Source of the DNA: Lentisphaerota bacterium | Lineage (GTDB): Bacteria > Verrucomicrobiota > Lentisphaeria > Victivallales > Victivallaceae | Direction: 5' to 3' | NCBI GenBank assembly: GCA_024225035.1 | Contig: JAAEMX010000224.1 | Span: forward strand, 62,001-126,000 | Length of the DNA: 64,000 nt | Shown here: piece after piece, positions 44,940-53,738 of the stretch | Position numbering within the stretch: position 1 is the first letter of the stretch | Layout: each line of letters opens with the position of its first letter | Notes under the pieces: generated by a model | Told to the model about the DNA's origin: nothing | The model's input: the letters and a program-made list of their open reading frames with translations, nothing else | The model's database searches: none | Position numbers and translations under genes: made by a program

Positions 44940-46067
44940 ATGAAAGGATTCTTGTCTGCTGGTTCGAAGTTTATTCTGGTTATCACGCTTAGTGCATTTT
45001 TAATGCCTCTTACCGGAATGGCATGGTGGAATACTGGACACTCGCTTGCCGCGCTTTTGGCTGAAAAACGTCTTTCGGAAAAAACTCTTAAAAATGTCAA
45101 CGAACTTCTTTCTAAACAGATCAAGCTGCCGGGGCAGGTAAAATGTTACTCAACAAATGCTCATTACATGGCTGCAACTGCTAGCTGGATGGATGAGATT
45201 AAAAAAGGCTGGTGGACTAGCGGCAGCTCAAAATCTTTTTACAGCACCGCGCATTACATAGATATTCCTGTAGATATAACTAACCCTCCTGTTCCCTCAG
45301 ATGTCCGCAGTTTACTTGAAACCGAAATTACAGTGACTGGTGGGGACAATGTCCTGACTACCCTGAGATCTGCTGTTAAATCTCTTGCTGGAGATACTAC
45401 TCAAGGAGAAAAGGCTTTTGCCCTCAGGTTACTTATTCATAATGTTGGCGATATAACTTGTCCGATGCACGCTTGTGACGTGCAAAACGGTACCAGTGTG
45501 CCGACTACCCGCGGAGGAAACTGGGTTTATATTAATACTCCAATCCAGGTAAAGAGTGTGGATGGCAATTCTCAGAAAGTTAGCAAATTACATGCTTTCT
45601 GGGATTCAATGGCCAATGCTAATGAGCAGGTGCCTTATGCTGATTCCTGTGATTTAACCTCTCAGGATGAAGAATTTCTGGGAAAAATGGTCAATGTGCT
45701 TAATAATAAATTTTCTGGAGCCCTGGATAGGAATATTGCCAATACTCCTGATATTATGGACTGGGCGGAAGATACTGCCATTGTCGCGCTTACTTTCACT
45801 GCTGACCCCGAAATTTACAAAAATTCATATGTTTCTAATAGCCGTATATATGTGGATGAACTAAGTTCAGACTATCAGGAAAAAGCTAAAGACGCAGCTC
45901 AATCTCAGGTTTTTAAAGCCGGAGCAAGGCTTGCTAATCTTATAAATGCTGTTTACGACCCTGAAAATGCACCGGCGGCCTATGTTGATTATGTTGAAAG
46001 CCTGCTGAAAGACAAGAGTGTTAAATACCTTTTTGAACTTAAAAAGGTTGATGTGCAATTTTACTGA
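44940..46067 (+). CDS. S1/P1 family zinc nuclease, secreted
   Basis: A 375-residue secreted nuclease that cleaves single-strand DNA and RNA with three zinc ions. The signal peptide is cleaved before WWNTGHS, so the mature chain begins with the zinc-binding Trp. Other ligands are His in HYIDIPVD, His/Asp in IHNVGDITCPMHACD and His/Asp in LHAFWDSM. ATG 44940 is chosen because CGGAG lies 10 bases upstream and the signal peptide begins there; an in-frame ATG at 44847 adds 31 basic residues. A strong terminator follows. Confidence 0.88.
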   Translation: MKGFLSAGSKFILVITLSAFLMPLTGMAWWNTGHSLAALLAEKRLSEKTLKNVNELLSKQIKLPGQVKCYSTNAHYMAATASWMDEIKKGWWTSGSSKSFYSTAHYIDIPVDITNPPVPSDVRSLLETEITVTGGDNVLTTLRSAVKSLAGDTTQGEKAFALRLLIHNVGDITCPMHACDVQNGTSVPTTRGGNWVYINTPIQVKSVDGNSQKVSKLHAFWDSMANANEQVPYADSCDLTSQDEEFLGKMVNVLNNKFSGALDRNIANTPDIMDWAEDTAIVALTFTADPEIYKNSYVSNSRIYVDELSSDYQEKAKDAAQSQVFKAGARLANLINAVYDPENAPAAYVDYVESLLKDKSVKYLFELKKVDVQFY

Positions 46068-46088
46068 GAGAGAAGCAACCCTCAGCCC

Positions 46089-46117
46089 AACCGTCTTCCG
46101 CCCGCCGGAAGGCGGTT
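46089..46117 (+). terminator. Terminator of the S1/P1 nuclease gene
   Basis: A 12-bp stem (AACCGTCTTCCG at 46089-46100, pairing with 46106-46117 with one G-U pair), a 5-base loop and a T-rich tail, 22 bases after the stop. Confidence 0.85.
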
Positions 46118-46150
46118 TCTTTTTTCTTTACTCATGCATTTCAGTACAAA

Positions 46151-46179
46151 ATTAAACCCGGCACTTAGCCGGGTTTAAT
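46151..46179 (-). terminator. Terminator of the SET-domain gene
   Basis: A perfect 12-bp stem (46151-46162 and 46168-46179, core ACCCGGC) with a 5-base loop, then a short T run on the minus strand, 23 bases after the SET gene stop. Confidence 0.8.
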
Positions 46180-46201
46180 AGAGATTTGAAGACAAATACA
46201 A

Positions 46202-46732
46202 TTACATATATAATGTTGGCAAATATACCGGGAAACGAATTTGTTCATTAGTAGCAACTTCGTCCCAGTTGGTAGAATTGATTAGTGTGATCAGTTCTTC
46301 TGCACTTTTTACTAAGCCTTCAGCCGGACTAACGGCTTTTACTTCCCTGCCTGTCTGGCAGTCTGGAAAAGTACTTGATTCTGAACTTGATAGTAAATAT
46401 CTGTAATCTACTGTAAGTTCATCTCCTACCTCAATATAGCGTCGGGCAAAAAGTATTCCGCAGTGATACAGTAAAGTAGGATCAAAAGAATGGTTGGGAA
46501 AAGCTTCCTGCTGATCAGAATCTCTGAAAAGAAAAAGCCGACCCACATAACGCATTCCATTAGATGTAACCTTAGAGTTGCCTTTTTGCTGTTCCTCTTT
46601 GAAATCCTCTTCTGCCATTAGCCGGGAGTTCATAGGAAAAATCCCGAAGACAGCACCTTTCGTCACTTGCTCTGCAGCAAATAGAGCATAGGCGCCGTCA
46701 TTTTTTTGAATTTTCATATCAAAGAAAAACAT
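46202..46732 (-). CDS. SET-domain protein
   Basis: A 176-residue protein. SET-domain blocks are visible in order: the N-terminal GAYALFAAEQVTKGAVFGIFP, the NHSFDP motif (80-85, like NHSxDPN) and ARRYIEVGDELTVDYRYL (97-113). A CQTG segment follows, where a post-SET Cys lies. SET proteins methylate lysines using SAM; bacterial ones target ribosomal or histone-like proteins or act on a host. The target here is unknown. AGGAG lies 6 bases before ATG 46732. It stands alone with its own terminator. Confidence 0.78.
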   Translation of the reverse strand: MFFFDMKIQKNDGAYALFAAEQVTKGAVFGIFPMNSRLMAEEDFKEEQQKGNSKVTSNGMRYVGRLFLFRDSDQQEAFPNHSFDPTLLYHCGILFARRYIEVGDELTVDYRYLLSSSESSTFPDCQTGREVKAVSPAEGLVKSAEELITLINSTNWDEVATNEQIRFPVYLPTLYM

Positions 46733-47039
46733 AATAGACTCCTGTTTTCAGATACTGTCGCAACTTGCAGCATCTGAATACATGTTAATTAGAAGTTTTT
46801 TAGATTAATTAAAAAACTTATGTATATGTTGTTATAATACTTACTCCGACTCCTTAATATCATAGACAACAGAAAGTCAAATTTGATCGATTGGTAGGGC
46901 AAGAAATATTTATTTTTGTACCAAAAATTAATATTTTAATGATGATTGTTTGCGTTTGAAAAGAATCTGGATACTGTTATTGTCTAAATCAGAATATTGA
47001 TATAAACAAAAGAATTATATTTTAAATAAGAAGGAAAGC
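46733..47039. other. AT-rich divergent promoter region of the SET gene and rnhC
   Basis: About 307 bases between divergent genes. A TTGTTATAATAC stretch near 46830 may be a -10 region for one direction. I see no palindrome or RNA. GAAGGAAAG directly before 47040 is the rnhC ribosome site. Confidence 0.4.
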
Positions 47040-48005
47040 ATGGCTGGAAAGGCAAATAACAAGAATTTTTATGTCTGTAAAATAGACGATAAGCAAGTTG
47101 CTCAACTTGAAGAGTACCTGCGCGACCGTGGATGGAAGTTCGGTGATATGCAGTATGCCCACTGGAAAGCCTCCATGGAAAAAACTAATGTTGTTGCATA
47201 TAAGAGCGGTAAACTTACTGTGCAGGGTAAAGGAACAGAGGACTTTGTTGTCTATATTCTTGAACCTGAAATTCTCAAAACAGTCGGCTTTGGTTATGAA
47301 GATATTTTAAACACGGATGCGGACGCCGGAGCTGTAACCTCGGTTAAAGAACCTTTCAAGCCGCATGGCGGTGTAGATGAAAGCGGAAAAGGTGATTTTT
47401 TTGGACCGCTGGTAATTGCTTCTGTTTTTGCTGATGATGAAACAGCTGAAAACTTGCTTAAGATAGGCGTCAAAGATTCAAAAGTAATTAAAAGCCCGGC
47501 AAAAATCAGAGACATGGCTAGCAAAATACGGCGGTCTGTAAATGATAATTTCAGCATTGTGGCTATTGGACCGGAAGCATACAATCGTCTTTACGGACAG
47601 TTCAAAAATTTAAACCGTCTTTTGGCTTGGGGCCATGCTCGGGCAATTGAAAATTTGCTGGAAAAAGCACCGCAATGCAACGATGTGCTGTCGGATAAAT
47701 TTGGTGCTGAGCATCTTATTAAAAACGCTCTGCAGCAGCGTGGTCGAGGTATCACATTGCGGCAGCAGACAAAAGCTGAAAGTGATGTTGCCGTTGCGGC
47801 TGCGTCTATATTGGCCAGAGATATGTTTGTTCGCGGTATGGATAAGCTTAGTCAGGAGGCAGGGCTGGAACTTCCTAAAGGCGCAAGTAAAAAAGTTCAG
47901 GAACGTGCTATTCAACTTGCCCGACGTGATGGACCTGAGGCTTTAGGTAAATACGCTAAACTCCACTTTAAAACCTATCAAAGTGTTCTGGATGCTCTCA
48001 AATAG
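47040..48005 (+). CDS. rnhC: Ribonuclease HIII
   Basis: It removes RNA from RNA-DNA hybrids. The 321-residue protein has an N-terminal substrate-binding domain (about 1-95) and an RNase H domain with GVDESGKGDFFGPLV (D113, E114) and VKDSK (D146). The order and spacing separate HIII from HII. Its GAAGGAAAG ribosome site is strong. It is monocistronic. A type HIII enzyme is found in several bacterial phyla. Confidence 0.93.
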   Translation: MAGKANNKNFYVCKIDDKQVAQLEEYLRDRGWKFGDMQYAHWKASMEKTNVVAYKSGKLTVQGKGTEDFVVYILEPEILKTVGFGYEDILNTDADAGAVTSVKEPFKPHGGVDESGKGDFFGPLVIASVFADDETAENLLKIGVKDSKVIKSPAKIRDMASKIRRSVNDNFSIVAIGPEAYNRLYGQFKNLNRLLAWGHARAIENLLEKAPQCNDVLSDKFGAEHLIKNALQQRGRGITLRQQTKAESDVAVAAASILARDMFVRGMDKLSQEAGLELPKGASKKVQERAIQLARRDGPEALGKYAKLHFKTYQSVLDALK

Positions 48006-48102
48006 CTGATTTATTTTTGAGTGATTGTTTACAGAATGTGAAATCTGTACTATACTTATTAGTATTTAAGATCGCATTCTAAACATTAAGAGAGACATTC
48101 TA

Positions 48103-49143
48103 ATGACAACACACGAAACTTTTTTTGAAGGGCCCCAAGGCAAGGTGTCCTTGTTCAAATTACGGAATGAGTCCGGCTTCGGAGCCGATATAACTGATAT
48201 CGGAGCGACTTTAGTATCGCTTTATGTTCCTGACAAAAAAGGCAAGCTGCGTGATGTTGTTCTTGGATATGAAACCCCTGTTGACTATTTAGACAACAGC
48301 AGTGCTTATATGGGAGCGACGATTGGCAGGTATGCCAACCGCATCGCAAACGGAACTTTTGAAATCGACGGAGAAGAGTATCATTTGCCGTTGAATGACC
48401 ATGATAATACGCTGCATGGAGGTTTCAAAGGTTTCCACAGTTTTGTCTGGAAATCCGAAATCATGGAAACAGCCAAGGGGAACGCAGTTAAATTCAGCAG
48501 ACTTAGTCCTGACGGCGAGGAAGGCTTTCCGGGGAATTTGAAAGTTGAAGTAACTTATACTGTCACTCCGGACAATGCATTACGCATTAACTACAGTGCC
48601 GAGACAGACTATCCAACTGTTGTGAACATGACAAATCATAGCTATTTTAATCTTAACGGAGCAGAAAGTGGTGATATAAAAGGTCATGAAGTGATGATTA
48701 ATTCTGACGCATATACACCGGTCAATGACCTTCTGATTCCTTTCAGTGTTGAAAAAAGTGTTGAAGGAACGGCCTTTGATCTCAGAGACTGGACCCGAAT
48801 GGGAGATGCTTTTACGCGTTTGGACAAAGGCTACGACAATAACTTTGTCCTTCGCAGCAGCTGCCGTGATTCTCATGTCCCGGCTGCATTTGTGCGTTCT
48901 GCCAAAAGCGGTATTGAAGTTGAAATGTTTACAACAGAGCCGGGCATGCAGCTGTATACAGGTTTCTTCCTGAATGGAAGCATAAATGGTAAAGGTGGTT
49001 GTAAGTACAAACAGTTCGGAGGGCTTTGCCTTGAAGCACAGCACTATCCGGATTCACCTAATGAACCGGCTTTCCCTTCAACCCTGTTAGTCCCCGGCAA
49101 AAAATATACCCAGACTACAACTTATCGTTTCAAATTATCCTGA
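48103..49143 (+). CDS. galM: Aldose 1-epimerase
   Basis: It interconverts alpha and beta anomers of galactose or other aldoses. The 346-residue protein has GATIGRYANRIANGTF, LHGGFKGFHSFVW (His), VNMTNHSYFNLNG (catalytic His), DLRD, YDNNFVLR and a Glu in LCLEAQHYPDSPNEPAFPS. All family landmarks are present. Its 3' end overlaps the convergent AraC gene by 22 bases, so that regulator may act on it. Confidence 0.95.
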   Translation: MTTHETFFEGPQGKVSLFKLRNESGFGADITDIGATLVSLYVPDKKGKLRDVVLGYETPVDYLDNSSAYMGATIGRYANRIANGTFEIDGEEYHLPLNDHDNTLHGGFKGFHSFVWKSEIMETAKGNAVKFSRLSPDGEEGFPGNLKVEVTYTVTPDNALRINYSAETDYPTVVNMTNHSYFNLNGAESGDIKGHEVMINSDAYTPVNDLLIPFSVEKSVEGTAFDLRDWTRMGDAFTRLDKGYDNNFVLRSSCRDSHVPAAFVRSAKSGIEVEMFTTEPGMQLYTGFFLNGSINGKGGCKYKQFGGLCLEAQHYPDSPNEPAFPSTLLVPGKKYTQTTTYRFKLS

Positions 49144-49898
49144 GTGGGTTCACGCTGTAAACGGCGGTAAGCTCCAGGTGGTAGATTTGTTTCCCGGCGA
49201 AACGCTCTTGAAAAACAGTGTTGATCCGGGAAGCCTAAATGATCAGCTACTTCTGAAAGTGACAGGTCGGCATAACTGAGCATTTCAACAGCTTTCTTAA
49301 TTACCAGTTTGCGCATATAGCGCATTGGGGTCATACCCATTTCTTTCTTAAAGCATCGTATAAAATGGTTTACTGACATACCTGAACGCTCTGCAAGTTT
49401 TTCCAGTTTTAAGTCAGCTGTTATGTGACGTTTCATATAAAGAAGTGATTCATTTAAGCGACTGTCGCAAAAGTTACTGTCTCCTCCTCGGCGGCTGTTG
49501 CGCAGGTAACGGAGCAGCAGTATATCAAGGTAATGTTCCCGCATTTTTTGGCACAGTGAATCATCAGCGGATTCTTCGTGAAAAAGTCTTTGCAGCAGGT
49601 CGCCGTACTCAGCTATACTGATAGGCTGTGCGATAAGGTCAGCGAAATCCTTATTTTCATCAGGCATGAATTTTACAGCTGAAATTTTACAAGCTGAAGT
49701 ATTTGATATCTCATGATAGCATCCAGGAGGAATAAGCAAAGCACAGGAGTCATCCAGAAAATGAGTTCTCCCATCGACTTTAGCCAGAATTTTTGTTTCA
49801 AGGTTTGTGTAATAGTCTAATTGCCAGAAATCATGGCAGTGATTTGAGGTGGCTCCCGGTTTCATTCTGATGTTTAAGTTTAATGCAAATATTTTCAT
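49122..49898 (-). CDS. AraC family regulator with cupin N-terminus
   Basis: A 258-residue regulator. The N-terminal half (about 10-80) has a cupin pattern with SNHCHDFWQLDYYTN and LIPPGCYHEISN, binding a small ligand. The C-terminus has the AraC double helix-turn-helix, with LEKLAERSGMSVNHFIRCFKKEMGMTPMRYM and LSEVADHLGFPDQHCFSRAFRRETNLPPGAYRRL. It converges on galM and is divergent from the LPS operon. A sugar-responsive role is plausible but not shown. Confidence 0.9.
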   Translation of the reverse strand: MKIFALNLNIRMKPGATSNHCHDFWQLDYYTNLETKILAKVDGRTHFLDDSCALLIPPGCYHEISNTSACKISAVKFMPDENKDFADLIAQPISIAEYGDLLQRLFHEESADDSLCQKMREHYLDILLLRYLRNSRRGGDSNFCDSRLNESLLYMKRHITADLKLEKLAERSGMSVNHFIRCFKKEMGMTPMRYMRKLVIKKAVEMLSYADLSLSEVADHLGFPDQHCFSRAFRRETNLPPGAYRRLQREPTQDNLKR

Positions 49899-50056
49899 CT
49901 TTTAACTCTATTCCTGGTTGTCTGAAATTACAGGCTTTTTCCCGTCCTGGCAGGCATTTTAATATAGACTTTTTCTGCTGATAAGTTGTAATTCTTCCGT
50001 TTCAAGGCTAATATATCACTCGTTTTGTATTTTTAAATCCTCATGGAGGCGTACTT

Positions 50057-50536
50057 TTGAAAAGAAGTTTGTTTTCAGCAAATTTCAAGAAGGACTATGT
50101 TGCCTATTCGGCTATAGTTATCTTTTTTGTTATCGTGGTAATGGAGCTGTTTATGGCTATCTATATACCTGTGCATTTGACGTCGGAAGACGTTTGGGCT
50201 GAACAGGTATCGAGACAGGAAATGCTGGACAGATTCGATTATCTCAGGAATCGTCTGTTTAGATTCAAGTCCAAAGATGACCGCGCCGAAGAAGAAGGAA
50301 AAATTGTTCTCAAAACATTAAATGCGTTTGCAGACTACCTGAGGGCTAACCAGGCAAATATGTCTCAGGATCAGATATCCAATTGTATTGATTGTTTAAA
50401 CAAGATTATTGCAATTGAGACGCATTTAAATAAAAAGGGTGCTTACAGCAGTACTATTCGTTTAAATACTGACGGATATATTGAAAAACTCAGGAAGGAA
50501 CTGAGTACAGCCAGTTCCAGTAAATCCAGAAAGTAA
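50057..50536 (+). CDS. Hypothetical single-pass membrane protein with coiled-coil tail
   Basis: A 159-residue protein I do not recognise. One membrane helix (about 14-38) is followed by a charged, helical domain of about 120 residues. The start is TTG at 50057, with GGAGG 7 bases before it. It is the first gene of the heptose-Kdo operon, 13 bases before the kinase gene, so it may relate to envelope synthesis. Confidence 0.7.
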   Translation: MKRSLFSANFKKDYVAYSAIVIFFVIVVMELFMAIYIPVHLTSEDVWAEQVSRQEMLDRFDYLRNRLFRFKSKDDRAEEEGKIVLKTLNAFADYLRANQANMSQDQISNCIDCLNKIIAIETHLNKKGAYSSTIRLNTDGYIEKLRKELSTASSSKSRK

Positions 50537-50549
50537 TTTGGAAAGATTT

Positions 50550-51560
50550 ATGAAAAAGAAAAGACTGGAGCAAATAGTTAGGAACTTCAGTAATGTCAGG
50601 ATCGCAGTAGTAGGAGACCTGATGTTGGATGTATATATCTGGGGAGATGCTTCAAGAATTTCACCGGAAGCTCCTGTCCCTGTCGTTCAGGTCAAAGAAA
50701 AAAGCAGTTGCCTCGGTGGTGCTGCCAATGTAATGCGTAACGTTGTGACTTTAGGTGGAAAAGTTTCTGCTTATGGTGTTGTCGGTGACGACTATGACGG
50801 AAGAGAAGTTGGAAGCTTACTGAAAAAATATGATATTGACCCTTCGACGCTGTCTGTTACTAAGGAGCGTCGTACTACTAATAAACAGCGTGTCATCGCC
50901 TCGGCTCAACAGTTATTAAGAGTCGATTTCGAAGATACTATTGAACTGGATGAAGCTATTCGCCAGCAAATTGTTGAAAAGCTTATAATGCTGATTGAGA
51001 ATAAAGCCGTTGATGCCGTAATATTTGAAGATTATGGAAAAGGCGTGCTTTCCGAAAAAATGTTGCAGACTGTGATTGACGCCGCTCGGGAAAATGGAAT
51101 AATCACTGCGCTTGACCCTAAACCCGGGCATTTAATGCAGATCAGCAACCTGACAGTTATGAAGCCAAACCGCAACGAGGCATTTGCCATGACAGGAATG
51201 TTTCAGCGGAAAAATGGCTGTTCTGTTGAAAAAGACACTGACTTGCACGAAGTCGCCGACCGTTTGCTGGAACAATGGCAACCGGAGCAGTTGCTGATTT
51301 CACTTGCCAGTCAGGGAATGGCTCTTTTTCGTGATAACGCTGATATGGTAGTTATTCCTACACGTGCCCGTGAAGTTTATGACGTTTCAGGTGCTGGGGA
51401 TACTGTAATCGCAGCGTATACGCTTTCAATTGCGGCCGGGGCTAACCCGGAAGAAGCTGCTGAAATAGCTAACCATGCAGCAGGAATTGTTGTTGGTAAG
51501 GTTGGTACTGTAACTGTTTCTAAAGAGGAATTAATAGATAGTTTTTGGCGGGAGGATTAA
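50550..51560 (+). CDS. rfaE1: D-glycero-beta-D-manno-heptose-7-phosphate kinase
   Basis: It phosphorylates heptose 7-phosphate for LPS core synthesis. The 336-residue protein is the first domain of HldE alone: GDLMLDVYIWGDASRISPEAPVPVV at the start, SCLGGAANVMRNVVTLGG, VIFEDYGKGVL and the catalytic DVSGAGDTVIA. It lacks the adenylyltransferase half, which must be encoded elsewhere. ATG 50550 is preferred over TTG 50538 because GGAAAG precedes it. It is in operon with kdsB and kdsA. Confidence 0.93.
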   Translation: MKKKRLEQIVRNFSNVRIAVVGDLMLDVYIWGDASRISPEAPVPVVQVKEKSSCLGGAANVMRNVVTLGGKVSAYGVVGDDYDGREVGSLLKKYDIDPSTLSVTKERRTTNKQRVIASAQQLLRVDFEDTIELDEAIRQQIVEKLIMLIENKAVDAVIFEDYGKGVLSEKMLQTVIDAARENGIITALDPKPGHLMQISNLTVMKPNRNEAFAMTGMFQRKNGCSVEKDTDLHEVADRLLEQWQPEQLLISLASQGMALFRDNADMVVIPTRAREVYDVSGAGDTVIAAYTLSIAAGANPEEAAEIANHAAGIVVGKVGTVTVSKEELIDSFWRED

Positions 51561-51563
51561 CTC

Positions 51564-52301
51564 ATGTTTGATAACAGCGTTGCTGTGATACCGGCACGTT
51601 ACGGTAGTACACGTTTCCCGGGTAAAGTTTTAGCCGAAATTTGCGGTAAACCTATGATTCAGTGGGTCTACGAACGAACAGCAGAGTCTATTGCCGATGA
51701 AGTAATGGTTGCTACAGATGACGAGCGTGTCGTAAAAGCAGTTGAAGGTTTTGGCGGCAAAGCCGTAATGACTTCTCCTGACCATCCTTCAGGCACTGAC
51801 CGCATATACGAAGCAATTCAGCATACCGATAAAGATATTATAATCAATGTCCAGGGTGACGAACCGCTCATCCCTACAGAAGTCATTGATGACCTCGTTA
51901 AGGCTATGACAGTTAACCAGAATATTACTATGGCGACAGTTGCTGTAAAAGCGCCGCGTAAGGAAATGGAAGATCCTAATAAGGTCAAAGTAGTCCTTGA
52001 TAATAACGATTTTGCGCTTTACTTCAGTCGCTCTATGATACCTTATCTGCGTGAAGGTGCTGATGATACTCCGGTCTTTTTGCACTGGGGAATTTACGCT
52101 TACCGGAGAGCCACGCTCAATAAACTTGTATCACTTCCACAAGGAAAGCTCGAAGCTTGTGAAAAACTTGAGCAGCTGCGTGCCCTTGAAAATGGAGTCA
52201 GCATCTATGTTATGCGCAGCGGCCTGAGCAGTATCGGTGTTGATACCCCTGAGGATTTGGCTCAGGCTGAGTTGAAAATGCGCGAACAGGGATTATGTTA
52301 A
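51564..52301 (+). CDS. kdsB: CMP-Kdo synthetase
   Basis: It couples Kdo to CMP for LPS. The 245-residue protein has VIPARYGSTRFPGKVL, GKPMIQWVYERT, DHPSGTDRI, INVQGDEPLI and an HWGIYAYRRATL segment, all canonical. A GGAGG ribosome site precedes ATG 51564. It starts 3 bases after the kinase gene and is 123 bases before kdsA. Confidence 0.95.
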   Translation: MFDNSVAVIPARYGSTRFPGKVLAEICGKPMIQWVYERTAESIADEVMVATDDERVVKAVEGFGGKAVMTSPDHPSGTDRIYEAIQHTDKDIIINVQGDEPLIPTEVIDDLVKAMTVNQNITMATVAVKAPRKEMEDPNKVKVVLDNNDFALYFSRSMIPYLREGADDTPVFLHWGIYAYRRATLNKLVSLPQGKLEACEKLEQLRALENGVSIYVMRSGLSSIGVDTPEDLAQAELKMREQGLC

Positions 52302-52423
52302 GCGTTTTATTATTAGTCTCTTAAAATTTAAATGCCGCTTTTTGTACGTTTTCTTTTGCGGTTGCAACGATAATCGAGCCTCGCTGAGAGATGGGGCTTA
52401 TGAAATGTTTGGAGAATTTCCCT

Positions 52424-53236
52424 ATGCGGAATGTAAAAATAGGTGACAGCGTCACTGTCGGTAACGGCCTTACGTTGCTCGGAGGCCCTTGTGTGGCTGA
52501 AAGTTTGGAAATGTGCAAGAGAATCTGTGGATATCTGCAGGAACTTTGTGCTGATCTTGATATTCAATATGTCTTCAAAGCTTCATTTGATAAAGCCAAT
52601 CGCTCCAGTGTGAAATCACCTAGAGGGCCTGGAATTGACGCCGGATTAGAACTGCTGTCGGAAATTAAAAGCAGCTTTAATGTTCCGGTTGTTACTGATA
52701 TTCATGAATCTTATCAGGCTGCAAAGTGTGCTGAAGTTGCGGATTTACTGCAAATTCCTGCTTTCCTCTGCCGACAAACGGACCTGCTGGTCGCTGCCGC
52801 TCAAACCGGCAAACCGGTTAATATCAAGAAAGGCCAGTTCATGGCTGCTGAAGACATGGCTGGAGCAGTCAATAAAGTACGTGAAGCGGGCAGTGAAGAT
52901 ATTATGTTGACAGAACGCGGTACTTCATTTGGCTACCACAATCTGGTTGTAGACATGCGCGGCCTGGCGACTATGCGGGAAATGGGTGTGCCGGTTATTT
53001 TTGACGCTACGCACTCAGTGCAGCTCCCCGGTGGACTGGGAAACGCATCGGGCGGACAACGTCAGTTTATCAGACCTTTGTCCAGAGCAGCGGCAGCGGT
53101 CGGTATTGATGCTCTATTTACTGAAGTGCATCCTGTGCCGGATGAAGCTCTTTCTGACGGGCCTAATTCGCTTGATTTTGAACAAGTTAAAACAGTTTTA
53201 CAGGAAGTTAAACAGATTTATGATCTCACAAGATAA
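52424..53236 (+). CDS. kdsA: 3-deoxy-8-phosphooctulonate synthase
   Basis: It condenses PEP with arabinose 5-phosphate to Kdo 8-phosphate. The 270-residue protein has LLGGPCVAESLEMC, FKASFDKANRSS, QIPAFLCRQTDLL, KKGQFMA, FDATHSVQLPGG and FTEVHPVPDEALSDGPNSL. ATG 52424 is chosen over an in-frame ATG at 52391 because GGAG lies 9 bases upstream and the N-terminus then aligns with known KdsA. It overlaps kdsC by 17 bases. Cys in GGPC and the CRQ segment may mark the metal-dependent type. Confidence 0.94.
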   Translation: MRNVKIGDSVTVGNGLTLLGGPCVAESLEMCKRICGYLQELCADLDIQYVFKASFDKANRSSVKSPRGPGIDAGLELLSEIKSSFNVPVVTDIHESYQAAKCAEVADLLQIPAFLCRQTDLLVAAAQTGKPVNIKKGQFMAAEDMAGAVNKVREAGSEDIMLTERGTSFGYHNLVVDMRGLATMREMGVPVIFDATHSVQLPGGLGNASGGQRQFIRPLSRAAAAVGIDALFTEVHPVPDEALSDGPNSLDFEQVKTVLQEVKQIYDLTR

Positions 53237-53738
53237 AATTGACCGGATTAAAGCTCTGGTTTTAGATATTGATGGCGTACTTACTGATGGCAGAATGGGC
53301 TACAGTGATGGCGAAGAAGTGAAATTTTTCCACGTCCGTGACGGGCATGGCATAAAACTGGCTATCCGCGCCGGCTTGAAAGTAGGTGCATTTTCTGGCA
53401 GACAGGCAGAGGCCAACCGTAAGCGTGCTGCTGAACTTGGATTCAGCTTTTTGTATGAGAATCAAAAGAATAAGCGTGAAGCATTTCAGACTTTACTTGA
53501 AGAGAATGACCTGAACGCTGAAGAATGTCTATATATTGGTGACGATGTTGTTGATGGTCCGGTTATGAAACAGTGTGGAATCTCCGCTACTGTCGCCGAC
53601 GCGCCTGATTATATGGATCAGTTTTGCACTTTTCGTACAAAGAAAGACGGCGGTCATGGTGCCGTACGTGAAGTAATCGACTGGCTCCTCCAGAAACAGG
53701 GAAAATGGGAGCAACAAATGGAGCGGTACGTATCTTGA
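53220..53738 (+). CDS. kdsC: Kdo 8-phosphate phosphatase
   Basis: A 172-residue HAD phosphatase that releases Kdo. The nucleophile lies in LDIDGVLTDG, followed by FHVRDGHGIKLA, GAFSGRQAEANRKRAAELG and the acidic YIGDDVVDGPVMKQCG. ATG 53220 lies inside the kdsA end and has AGGAAG 12 bases before it. It ends in TGA overlapping the start of the LptA-like gene. Confidence 0.93.
   Translation: MISQDKIDRIKALVLDIDGVLTDGRMGYSDGEEVKFFHVRDGHGIKLAIRAGLKVGAFSGRQAEANRKRAAELGFSFLYENQKNKREAFQTLLEENDLNAEECLYIGDDVVDGPVMKQCGISATVADAPDYMDQFCTFRTKKDGGHGAVREVIDWLLQKQGKWEQQMERYVS

Noticed and set aside
41000-46740. Possible defence island (exonuclease, S1 nuclease, SET protein, orphan genes)
   Set aside because: The genes are on different strands with separate terminators, the nuclease is secreted, and no known defence core (Cas, restriction, CBASS, Gabija, toxin-antitoxin) is present. 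Kept only as an accessory stretch.
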